NCBI GenBank assembly: GCA_047975205.1
Contig: JBKEDC010000004.1
Location: 1 to 22,037 of the forward strand
DNA: 22,037 bases
Source: JBKEDC01 sp047975205
GTDB lineage: Bacteria > Bacteroidota > Bacteroidia > Bacteroidales > Prolixibacteraceae
Direction of reading: 5' to 3'
Of the stretch, positions 15,300 through 22,037 are shown piece after piece (position 1 is the stretch's first letter; each line of letters opens with the position of its first letter). A program made the translations under genes and the position numbers. The notes under the pieces were generated by a model that saw nothing but the letters and a program-made list of their open reading frames with translations, did no database searches and was not told where the DNA came from.

Positions 15300-17045
15300 T
15301 TACCATCCGGGATTTTGTCCCAAATCGGGGTTTATTAATCTGTCAGCTTCGGGAATTGGGTATAAATAGAACTTGTCGTCCCACTTTATGGTTGTTCCGT
15401 ATAGCCAAATCAATTCGCCTCTTGTTCCTTCTGATAATCGTAAGTCTCCGGCAAGCTCAACAGCTGTAACCCCTGAACCTACCGAGGGTTGATCTCCTTG
15501 ATAGAACAATACATCATCTACTCCATCCTGATTTAAATCTAATGGAGTATTTAACTCATCTACATAGAATCCATTCCATGAATGCTCTATCGATTCTCCA
15601 CATTTCCACCTCACCATATCATAGAATCTAAAACCTTCGAGAGCTAATTCAATTGCACGCTCTCTTCTTATCTCTAGAATTGCCGGATCTGAAATATTCG
15701 GATAGAATTGTTCTTGCAAATAACCATCAACAACTGTAGGTTTGGAATCTAATCCGGCAGTTATTCCGGCTCTACTTCTAAGCGCACCGATTGTTTCTGC
15801 CCATTCACTATCCGTTAGAGTTCCAAGTTCAGCTTTTGCTTCTGCAAAGTTCAGCAATACTTCTGCATATCTAATTATCGGAATACTATTAGTATTGAAT
15901 GTTCCGTTATCATGTGATGTATTTGCCGTTACCCACTTGCGTGGCTGATATCCGGTATATGTATATGAGAATACCGGTGGTGTTTGCTGAGTTTTACCTG
16001 CAACCTCACGTGTATATCCCGGAGTTCTAATCGTCTGAGACAATCGCTTATCTCGATTGTTTGTTTCGGCAGGGAATGTAGTTGTTTGATATGCCGGATT
16101 CTGAGTAAATGGCGTACCATCTATATTTAGATATGTATTGATAAATCTTCGAGTAAAATTCAGTCTATCTCCGTAGGTAGAACTAGTATAGTACCAATTG
16201 GCTGAATGAAGAATTCCTAAGTCTGTGTCATAAGAGTTTGCTAGTATAAACTCACTTTCTTTTACTTCATCTGAAAGGAACAGGTCTGCATATGGCTCGT
16301 TTCCGGAAATATTTAATGAGAAGTTTCCTTCTTGCATTACTACATCAGCAGCTTCTACCGCAGCTTCCAAAAGCCACTGTACAGAATCTGTAAGATTGTA
16401 GTTTGTATGATATTTTCTAAAAGTTCCTTCGAATAAAGCAACTCTCGATTTATATGCAGCAGCCACATACCTTGTAACATAATTCCTAGACCTGTCATTT
16501 GGCGATTTTCCAATATGTTCTATTGCAAAGTTTAAATCATCCATGATATGTTGCATAATAGTCACTCGTGAATCCCTTCTGCCATATAGATAATCATCTT
16601 CATCAACATCCAACGTTTTAGGAATCCAAGGAACATCACCAAATCTTTTTACTTTTTCGAAATAGAATAAGGCTCTAAAGAATCGAGCAATACCATTATA
16701 GTGATTTCGTATTTCTTCATCGATTCCTTCGTTAATATTATTTTCTAGAAAATAGTTGATATTTCGTAGCTGAGTCCATGTCCATCCCGAACTTTGCACC
16801 GGACCGAAAGCTCCGTCTCTGTAGAATTCAGGAATTTCTTTTCTTGCAATAATATCCGACATATTATCTCCTGCATAAATAGTTGATGCTGTTGGCAACA
16901 TCGGGTAGAATCCGTTTATATACAATTGTAATCCCGACTCTGAACCAAATGCAATGTCCGGACTTGTTGTAGATACTGACTCTTGCTCTAGCAAGTCGCA
17001 GCTTGCAAGAAAGATTGATAGTATTATAAATAAGTACCTCTTCAT
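15300..17045 (-). CDS. susD: SusD/RagB-family surface glycan-binding lipoprotein
   Basis: This 581-residue lipoprotein has Cys16 (LASCD). It starts with the family-typical EQESVSTTSPD segment and contains the TPR-like helical pattern: NNINEGIDEEIRNHYNGIARFFRALFYFEKVKRFGDVPW, shown here only as key stretches RFFRALFYF and RFGDVPW. The C-terminal landmarks are PIIRYAEVLLNFAEAKAEL, REARAIEL-type helix EIRRERAIELALEGFRFYDMVRW, and a final PDLGQNPGW. It forms the lid of the SusC transporter and captures substrate on the cell surface. Length is at the upper part of the family range. It lies 20 bp downstream of susC, as expected for a SusCD pair. Confidence 0.96.
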   Translation of the reverse strand: MKRYLFIILSIFLASCDLLEQESVSTTSPDIAFGSESGLQLYINGFYPMLPTASTIYAGDNMSDIIARKEIPEFYRDGAFGPVQSSGWTWTQLRNINYFLENNINEGIDEEIRNHYNGIARFFRALFYFEKVKRFGDVPWIPKTLDVDEDDYLYGRRDSRVTIMQHIMDDLNFAIEHIGKSPNDRSRNYVTRYVAAAYKSRVALFEGTFRKYHTNYNLTDSVQWLLEAAVEAADVVMQEGNFSLNISGNEPYADLFLSDEVKESEFILANSYDTDLGILHSANWYYTSSTYGDRLNFTRRFINTYLNIDGTPFTQNPAYQTTTFPAETNNRDKRLSQTIRTPGYTREVAGKTQQTPPVFSYTYTGYQPRKWVTANTSHDNGTFNTNSIPIIRYAEVLLNFAEAKAELGTLTDSEWAETIGALRSRAGITAGLDSKPTVVDGYLQEQFYPNISDPAILEIRRERAIELALEGFRFYDMVRWKCGESIEHSWNGFYVDELNTPLDLNQDGVDDVLFYQGDQPSVGSGVTAVELAGDLRLSEGTRGELIWLYGTTIKWDDKFYLYPIPEADRLINPDLGQNPGW

Positions 17046-17065
17046 TTTTTTATTTTTTAGTTGGG

Positions 17066-20000
17066 TTAAAATGTTACATTCAGTCCGAATGAGACACTCT
17101 TCAATATCGGATAGTTAAATCCATCTCCATAATTATCTGTTGATAAATCTGAATCTGATGAATAAATTGAACCTACATCCATAGCATCAGTATTTTTGTA
17201 AAATGGCGACCACGACCACAAGTTCTCTCCTGAGAAGTATATTTGCATTCTAGAGATCCCAATTCTATTTATTAAACTCTCGGGAATATTATATCCAAAC
17301 TGAAAGTTCTTCATTCGTATATATGACACATTCTGAAGATATCTGGTCTGACGTGTTCTTAACGAACCTCCTGCAGCCCATGCTAAATATCCTGTATATC
17401 TAGGAAAGTAAGCATCCGGATTATCAGCTGTCCAAGTATTACCAATATGAGATTGAAGTGCATCAGAATATGGAGCATTATACTGTCCCCAAAAATCACT
17501 TGCTCCTTTACTAGGATACCAATCTTGTTGTCCAACCCCTTGAAAGAACGCGTTCACAAAAAAGTTATTCCAATCGGCAGAAAGGTTCAGCCCCCATGTA
17601 TATCTAGGACTAGAGTTACCTATCACTTTCAGATCTCCGTAATCATTTGCTCTGTTAGAGCCGTTATTGATTACACCATCATTGTTTCTATCTACAAATT
17701 TGATATCACCGGCACGCCACACTCCTTGAGCAGTTGTTGAGAATAAGCTTTGGTCGGCAGAACGTCTTACATCATCATAAGACTCAAAGAAACCTGCTGT
17801 TTCGTATCCCCAAATCTCTCCTAAGTATTGTCCTTCGTAATAATCATTTAGGTTCTTATTCGGATTGTTGTATTTTGTGATTTTCGTACGAGAATCAGCC
17901 AAATTAAACTTCACCGAGTAATTAAATGGCTTTGATGCGACAGTATATCTATCATGCCATCCTATCGATATTTCCCAACCTTGTGTTCTCAAATCTGCAT
18001 AATTGCCTTTAGGTTCTGCGGCTCCAAACACACCGGGCAATTCGGGTCCTGTTGTAAACATATCACTAGTATTTCGTATAAATGCATCAGCAGTAAAAGT
18101 CAGCCTACGTTTGAACATCGATAAATCGAGACCGATATTGCTCGTAGTTACGGTTTCCCATGTCAATCCATCGGGAATAACAGAAGGGTCGCTAGTGTAT
18201 GATGGTTGTTTACCATCCAGAACTCTATTTAATGTTCCGATTGCAAGCCGCTCCTGAAACATATATGATGCAATATTACCATTACCCAACGAACCATACG
18301 AGGCTCTCAATTTAAGATATGAAACTAAATCATCCGACACATTCCAAAATGGTTCTGATGAAATATTCCAGCCTGCCGAAACCGACGGGAAGAACGCAAA
18401 CCTTTGATTAGACGGAAACTTAGAAGAGCCATCATACCTACCATTAAATTCCAATAGATATCTATTTTCAAAATCGTAATTTACTCTAAAGAATCCTCCG
18501 GCAATTGCCCATCTTTCGTAACCTCCGGCTGTAACGAATGACTCCCCTACTGCCAAGTTAATATCTTCAGCATCCTCAAAAAGAAGTCCATTACGCTCCA
18601 TACCATCTCTTTTCCAAGTACTAATTTCGAAGTTATATCCGGCAAGTGCTTTAAAATTATGACGGTCATTGAGTGATTTTGTATATTCAGCATATATGTT
18701 TGTTGTGATGTAGTTTGTATTTCTATTAACCACCCGATAGTCATTAAAGTTAGTCCCTGCATATTCGATCACTCCGGGAGAATTGCTATACGGAACTTGA
18801 ACTCTTCTTCTTCTATCATTTGATGCTGTATATTGATAAGTGAAATCACCTTTCACACTCAATGATTTATCAAAGAAAGCAGCTACAAAGTTTGACGTAC
18901 TCCTAAACTCAAAATCTTTGTTATCTGTTCCATTCTTGCCATAGTAGAAATCTCCAACCGAGTATGCACCCGACATTGTTAGTGTTCCATCGGGATTGAG
19001 CATTGGTGCCATTGGATGTCCTTCGGCTGCTACGCTTCGCCAAATGTTTCCCCCATCCATAACATTTAATGGCTGATGATAATTTACATTTGAAAAACTA
19101 TTGTTTGTTCCAATTCTCAACCATGGGTATAATTGTGTAGATGCTTTTGCTCTGAAATTATACATTTCATAATCGTCAGAGTTGTAGCGGAACAATCCCG
19201 GCTGAGTAAGATATTTTGCTGAAAATAAAAAATCTGATTTCTCTGTAGCCGAGCTAATCGTAAGGTTTTGGTCTAATGAATAAGTTGCATCCTTATATAA
19301 TAGCTTCCTCCAATCCGTATTCTCATAATAAACATACTTACCTGTAACTGGGTCCAACTCCACTTTAGGCATATCCGGATTTTCTGACCTTATTTTCAGC
19401 TCTGCCAAATACTCCTGCGAGAAGTCCAATGTTTTGTTGACATTTTGAGGAGTGCTTGCATAGTTATTCCAGCTCGAAAAGGCTTCATTAAACATCGAAG
19501 CAAAAGTATATCCGTCAGTAACATAATCGGGAAGTACCGTAGGTGATTTAATACTATAGTTTGTAGAATAAGTAATCGACACTTTGTCCTTGCTTGGCTT
19601 TTTAGTAGTAATCAATACTACTCCAAAAGCTCCTCTTGCACCATATATTGCTGATGCTGATGCATCTTTTAACACCGAAACACTTTCGATGTCATTAGGA
19701 TTAAGAAGAGCCGGGTTGCCTTGCACTCCATCAATTAACACTAGTGCATCTCCACCTTGTCCGATAGAAGTGTTGCCACGAATATTAAACGAAGGTGATT
19801 GTGTGGGCTTTCCATCACCAGGAACAAGGTTCAAGCCAGCAACTGCTCCTTGCAAGCCTTGTGCCACATTGGTAATCGGTCGGTCGGCAAACACCTCGGC
19901 ATCTATCTGATCTACCGCTCCTGTCATGTTCTCTTTCTTCTGTGTGCCATACCCCACAACCATTACTTGCTCTACAATTGTAACATCAGGTTTTAGCTTA

Positions 20001-20308
20001 ACTTCCATTGAAGAATCATCCCCACTAAAAGGAATTTGTAAAGGAGTGTACCCCACAAAACTAAATTCTAATTTACCTATTTTTATCGGCAGTTCAATTG
20101 TAAAGTTACCATCAATATCAGAAGTTACCGCAATTATTTCATTGCTATAATCCATAAGTTTGACAACCACTCTGGGTAGGGGTTGCTTAGTATCATCGGC
20201 TATGACAGTTCCTTTTACTGTTGCTTTATCCGGCTGAGTGTTGGCATACGAAGTCAACGCAACTCCAAACAGAAGGAGCAATACTGAAAATCTTCTTATA
20301 AAATTCAT
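17066..20308 (-). CDS. susC: SusC/RagA-family TonB-dependent outer-membrane transporter
   Basis: This 1080-residue protein has a Sec signal peptide (residues 1-~22). A carboxypeptidase-regulatory-like domain follows at ~28-107 (VKGTVIADDTKQPLP, DGNFTI, FSFVGYTP). The TonB box region EQVMVVGYGTQKKE is at ~113-126. The plug domain is at ~127-238, with FNIRGNTSI, LVLIDGV, IESVSVLKDASASAIYGARGAFGVVLITTKK reduced here to its signature IYGARGA. A beta-barrel fills the remainder and ends in the aromatic SFGLNVTF. It forms with SusD the TonB-powered importer for oligomeric substrate across the outer membrane. No anti-sigma-interacting N-terminal extension is visible, so regulation through an ECF sigma/anti-sigma pair is not indicated. 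It is the second gene of the train. Confidence 0.97.
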   Translation of the reverse strand: MNFIRRFSVLLLLFGVALTSYANTQPDKATVKGTVIADDTKQPLPRVVVKLMDYSNEIIAVTSDIDGNFTIELPIKIGKLEFSFVGYTPLQIPFSGDDSSMEVKLKPDVTIVEQVMVVGYGTQKKENMTGAVDQIDAEVFADRPITNVAQGLQGAVAGLNLVPGDGKPTQSPSFNIRGNTSIGQGGDALVLIDGVQGNPALLNPNDIESVSVLKDASASAIYGARGAFGVVLITTKKPSKDKVSITYSTNYSIKSPTVLPDYVTDGYTFASMFNEAFSSWNNYASTPQNVNKTLDFSQEYLAELKIRSENPDMPKVELDPVTGKYVYYENTDWRKLLYKDATYSLDQNLTISSATEKSDFLFSAKYLTQPGLFRYNSDDYEMYNFRAKASTQLYPWLRIGTNNSFSNVNYHQPLNVMDGGNIWRSVAAEGHPMAPMLNPDGTLTMSGAYSVGDFYYGKNGTDNKDFEFRSTSNFVAAFFDKSLSVKGDFTYQYTASNDRRRRVQVPYSNSPGVIEYAGTNFNDYRVVNRNTNYITTNIYAEYTKSLNDRHNFKALAGYNFEISTWKRDGMERNGLLFEDAEDINLAVGESFVTAGGYERWAIAGGFFRVNYDFENRYLLEFNGRYDGSSKFPSNQRFAFFPSVSAGWNISSEPFWNVSDDLVSYLKLRASYGSLGNGNIASYMFQERLAIGTLNRVLDGKQPSYTSDPSVIPDGLTWETVTTSNIGLDLSMFKRRLTFTADAFIRNTSDMFTTGPELPGVFGAAEPKGNYADLRTQGWEISIGWHDRYTVASKPFNYSVKFNLADSRTKITKYNNPNKNLNDYYEGQYLGEIWGYETAGFFESYDDVRRSADQSLFSTTAQGVWRAGDIKFVDRNNDGVINNGSNRANDYGDLKVIGNSSPRYTWGLNLSADWNNFFVNAFFQGVGQQDWYPSKGASDFWGQYNAPYSDALQSHIGNTWTADNPDAYFPRYTGYLAWAAGGSLRTRQTRYLQNVSYIRMKNFQFGYNIPESLINRIGISRMQIYFSGENLWSWSPFYKNTDAMDVGSIYSSDSDLSTDNYGDGFNYPILKSVSFGLNVTF

Positions 20309-20326
20309 ATAATTTAGTTTGTTAGT

Positions 20327-21535
20327 TTAATACACAAAGGTGAAATCATCTACATTAAGCCTTGGCTTATTGTTAGACCCGACAATAGTCTCAGAACTGT
20401 TCACAACCTTAAATCTTACAGGTTGTGAAGTGTCTATGCTCACACCAATATCACTAAACTTAAAGTTTGCCTCTCTAAGCGAATCAGCTTCCGGGCGAGG
20501 TCCAACGTAAGAGTTGATATCATACTCAACTGTACCGAGCAAACCCCAAGTTTCGCCACCATCTAAAGAATACTCCAAACTCAGGGCTGTATAATTTGCA
20601 TTTGCCACCTCTGCCGATGCAGGATATATTCCATATAAAAATTTAGCTCCTTGTGCTCCGATAATGTCAAATTGCATAGTCAGCTCTCCTAAGCAGCTTT
20701 CGTTGTTGTCGGTCCCTTGCAACCTTATAGATTGACTCCCGTTTTTAGCATCAGCATTCGACGTAAAGGTTCCACCGCCGGATATCTCCCACGCTCCTGT
20801 CATAAAGCTTGCTGTTCCAACATCATAACCACCCTTACTTGCTGCCTCAAAATCTTCTTTTGCGACAGTTATGTCAGTTAATCGACGAGGGTATATTAGT
20901 AGTGAATCTGTTTCTGTGATACGCACTATACCTTTCAGAGCAACCAACTCAGATTGCGTTCCGACATTTGCCAATTCTGATGATGAAAGGATAGCCATAT
21001 AAGCGTCTCCGCTCTCATCGCTTATTATATTTTGCCCTGCTAATGTTTCGCCCTCAACGTTCAGCTCTAAAGTGGAAAATGATACTAAAACCGGACCCCA
21101 TAGATTTGCAGATGCAGATGCGGTTCTTACATCTGTAACAATCGGCTCAATTTCGATGATTTTACCAGTTTTTACTACTTGAACAGATGATAGATATCTA
21201 ACCCTGAGCTCCCCTTTGCTTTTATACAGAGAAGCATCCTTTAGGTTTATATCCACCTCTTCTCCGACATCAAAATTGACTGCAGTAACCAATTCCAACA
21301 GTATTGCAGACTCTGCATCCTTTTGCTGGACAGCAATCAGACCTTGTTCTGTATTAGTAGGTGTCGAAACTACAACTCCAATCATTGAAGTTTCTCCGAA
21401 CTTTTGCCCTTCTACAATCTGAGACGAACGTATCTCTGATATGCTGGCAGGGGCATGAATACCCGGCGTATCATCACTGCAAGAGGTGATAAATGCCATA
21501 GTTAAAATGAATAATAAAACATATGTTTCTCTCAT
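20327..21535 (-). CDS. DUF5689-like surface lipoprotein, first gene of the operon
   Basis: This 402-residue lipoprotein has Cys19 (ITSC) followed by SDDT, matching Bacteroidota surface-export signals. Residues ~28-225 resemble DUF5689 and appear as two OB-fold-like halves. The first has MIGVVVSTP, GLIAVQQKD and VGEEVDINL; the second runs from LWGPVLVSF to LIYPRRLTDI. Residues ~229-402 are a beta-rich domain (GGYDVGTASFMTGAW, SGGGTF, AKNGSQSIRLQGTD, FLYGIYPASAEV, PRLNVDDFTF). That domain is strongly similar to the C-terminus of the fimbrillin-like protein encoded at 10407-11873. The gene precedes susC by 18 bp and follows a good promoter. I infer a surface substrate-binding protein working with SusCD; no enzymatic motif is seen. 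Confidence 0.8.
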   Translation of the reverse strand: MRETYVLLFILTMAFITSCSDDTPGIHAPASISEIRSSQIVEGQKFGETSMIGVVVSTPTNTEQGLIAVQQKDAESAILLELVTAVNFDVGEEVDINLKDASLYKSKGELRVRYLSSVQVVKTGKIIEIEPIVTDVRTASASANLWGPVLVSFSTLELNVEGETLAGQNIISDESGDAYMAILSSSELANVGTQSELVALKGIVRITETDSLLIYPRRLTDITVAKEDFEAASKGGYDVGTASFMTGAWEISGGGTFTSNADAKNGSQSIRLQGTDNNESCLGELTMQFDIIGAQGAKFLYGIYPASAEVANANYTALSLEYSLDGGETWGLLGTVEYDINSYVGPRPEADSLREANFKFSDIGVSIDTSQPVRFKVVNSSETIVGSNNKPRLNVDDFTFVY

Positions 21536-21613
21536 TGTTAAAAAAAATTAAATAAGAATAGTTAGGTTAATTAAGTTCATTTAGTCATAAAAAATAATAA
21601 ATAATACACTCGG

Positions 21614-21644
21614 CAAACATATCACTTATTCAGATACGATGCAA
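21614..21644 (-). promoter_or_regulatory. Bacteroidota-type promoter of the twelve-gene train
   Basis: On the minus strand TTG (21642-21644), a 20-bp spacer and TATGTTTG (21614-21621) match the consensus TTG-N~20-TAnnTTTG exactly. Transcription would begin near 21607, giving an A/T-rich leader of about 70 nt before the first ATG at 21535. It has the same geometry as the ROK gene promoter. Confidence 0.65.
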
Positions 21645-21700
21645 GTATATTTGTATTTTTTTTTTTAATGAGCGTATGAAATATGCTATTCCACATATAA

Positions 21701-21724
21701 ATTTGATACAAAATTTGATACAAA
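21701..21724. promoter_or_regulatory. Perfect tandem 12-mers ATTTGATACAAA x2 upstream of main promoter
   Basis: ATTTGATACAAA occurs at 21701-21712 and again at 21713-21724. The ends ATTTG and CAAAT are also inverted relative to each other. The repeats lie about 95-118 bp upstream of the predicted transcription start. This geometry would suit an activator or a distal regulator site; the binding protein is unknown. The ROK-proximal repeats do not share this sequence. Confidence 0.4.
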
Positions 21725-21820
21725 TCCATATAGATAATTATTAAGTAATTGATTTAAATAATAATAAATCCAATTGTAATTATTTTTAATTATATTACTA
21801 ATGAGCGGCACTTTAAATGC

Positions 21821-21840
21821 TATTTCTATTTTTAGAAATA
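21821..21840. repeat. 20-bp palindrome next to right IS66 end
   Basis: TATTTCTA and TAGAAATA form perfect 8-bp arms around TTTT. It sits 22 bp from the IS66 terminus and about 210 bp upstream of the predicted start of the gene train. It could be a protein-binding site or a weak hairpin. Chance occurrence in such AT-rich DNA is possible. Confidence 0.3.
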
Positions 21841-21861
21841 TCTTTCCTTTTATAATAAGAC

Positions 21862-21889
21862 GTAAATGTATCCCTCCGAGCAAGTACAT
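21862..21889. repeat. Terminal inverted repeat of right IS66 element
   Basis: It begins GTAAATGTATCC and continues CTCCGAGCAAGTACAT. It is the inverted counterpart of 1985-2010, differing by one inserted C and a few bases at the outer end. The GTAA start is typical of IS66 termini. Confidence 0.7.
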
Positions 21890-21890
21890 A

Positions 21891-21930
21891 TTAAAAAATC
21901 CTCGCAAGTACATTACCTTACGAGGATTTT
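21891..21930 (-). terminator. Intrinsic terminator of IS66 tnpC
   Basis: On the minus strand a perfect 10-bp stem AAAATCCTCG / CGAGGATTTT with a 16-nt loop is followed by further T residues. It lies about 22 bp after the tnpC stop. It also insulates the gene train's upstream region from transcription entering from the IS. Confidence 0.75.
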
Positions 21931-21952
21931 CATTTGAGTTCTCTTTTTGAGT

Positions 21953-22037
21953 TTATAGCTCTAGTGTTCCCGGTAGTAGGTCTGCAAGTTTATTGACTTT
22001 GTAGCTCGGTATTATTTCTAATACTCTATGGAGCCAT
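21953..22037 (-). CDS. tnpC: IS66 transposase TnpC, C-terminal end only
   Basis: Twenty-seven codons before a TAA stop are visible, and the frame continues out of the window. The peptide includes WLHRVLEIIPSYK and ends NKLADLLPGTLEL. It matches the conserved IS66 transposase C-terminus (a W-L-x-x-V-L-x-x-I-P-x-Y helix, then D-L-L-P). The left element shows only the N-terminal two thirds of its TnpC, so the two copies cannot be compared directly. Confidence 0.82.
   Translation of the reverse strand, partial: WLHRVLEIIPSYKVNKLADLLPGTLEL

Larger units (their letters stand above)
21645..21861. other. AT-rich upstream region between promoter and right IS66 end
   Basis: This 217-bp non-coding stretch is extremely A+T-rich, with an 11-bp T run near 21656-21666. 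It carries the tandem 12-mers at 21701-21724 and the palindrome at 21821-21840, annotated separately. I see no gene in it. It could house regulator sites for the main promoter. Confidence 0.5.
21862..22037 (-). mobile_element. Second IS66-like element, 3' end (right edge)
   Basis: The stretch contains a terminal repeat beginning GTAAATGTATCCCTCCGAG, a transcription terminator, and the last codons of an IS66 transposase, all in the orientation of the left element. The rest lies beyond the window. Together with the left element it brackets about 19.85 kb. Confidence 0.75.

Noticed and set aside
21686..21913. Minus-strand open frame of 75 codons in the AT-rich region
   Set aside because: It spans the IS66 terminal repeat and low-complexity AT-rich DNA, has no recognisable domain, and reads as FNI/YYLN-type low-complexity sequence. 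Treated as chance.

Overview
The window is an AT-rich piece of a Bacteroidota genome, most likely order Bacteroidales. This is supported by a SusC/SusD pair, many lipoproteins with Bacteroidota-style signal peptides, promoter elements of the TTG-N20-TAnnTTTG type, and a lack of Shine-Dalgarno sequences. I cannot name the genus.

Layout. Positions 1-2010 are the 5' part of an IS66-family insertion sequence (tnpA, tnpB, and a frameshifted tnpC running off the left edge), all on the minus strand. A ROK-family transcriptional regulator is read rightward from 2212 to 3435, behind a good promoter and two near-identical 30-bp repeats that carry palindromes. From 21535 down to 3581 lies one long minus-strand gene train of twelve genes. 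Transcription order is: DUF5689-type surface lipoprotein, SusC, SusD, two paralogous endonuclease/exonuclease/phosphatase (EEP) lipoproteins, a second DUF5689-like lipoprotein, a fimbrillin-like lipoprotein, an RnBP-type N-acylglucosamine 2-epimerase, a sugar-porter MFS transporter, an alkaline phosphatase, a NagB-like/PIG-L fusion, and an SGNH esterase lipoprotein. The right edge (21862-22037) holds the 3' end of a second IS66-like element in the same orientation as the first. Two copies of a ~185-bp palindromic MITE-like element sit between genes of the train, at 6189-6373 and 14209-14391.

How it may work together. This looks like a polysaccharide-utilisation locus, but it contains no glycoside hydrolase or polysaccharide lyase. 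Its predicted extracytoplasmic enzymes are two probable phosphodiesterases or phosphatases, one alkaline phosphatase and one esterase. Its cytoplasmic enzymes are amino-sugar enzymes: a ManNAc/GlcNAc-type epimerase and a deacetylase/deaminase-like fusion. The simplest hypothesis is import and dismantling of a phosphate-linked, O-acylated amino-sugar polymer. Candidates are a ManNAc- or GlcNAc-phosphate capsule or a teichoic-type glycan. Surface binding and SusCD import would be followed by phosphodiester cleavage, phosphate and acyl removal, inner-membrane uptake, epimerisation and catabolism. An alternative is a nucleic-acid or other phosphodiester substrate, because the DUF5689 regions look OB-fold-like. 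The substrate is inference; the gene content is read directly from the sequence.
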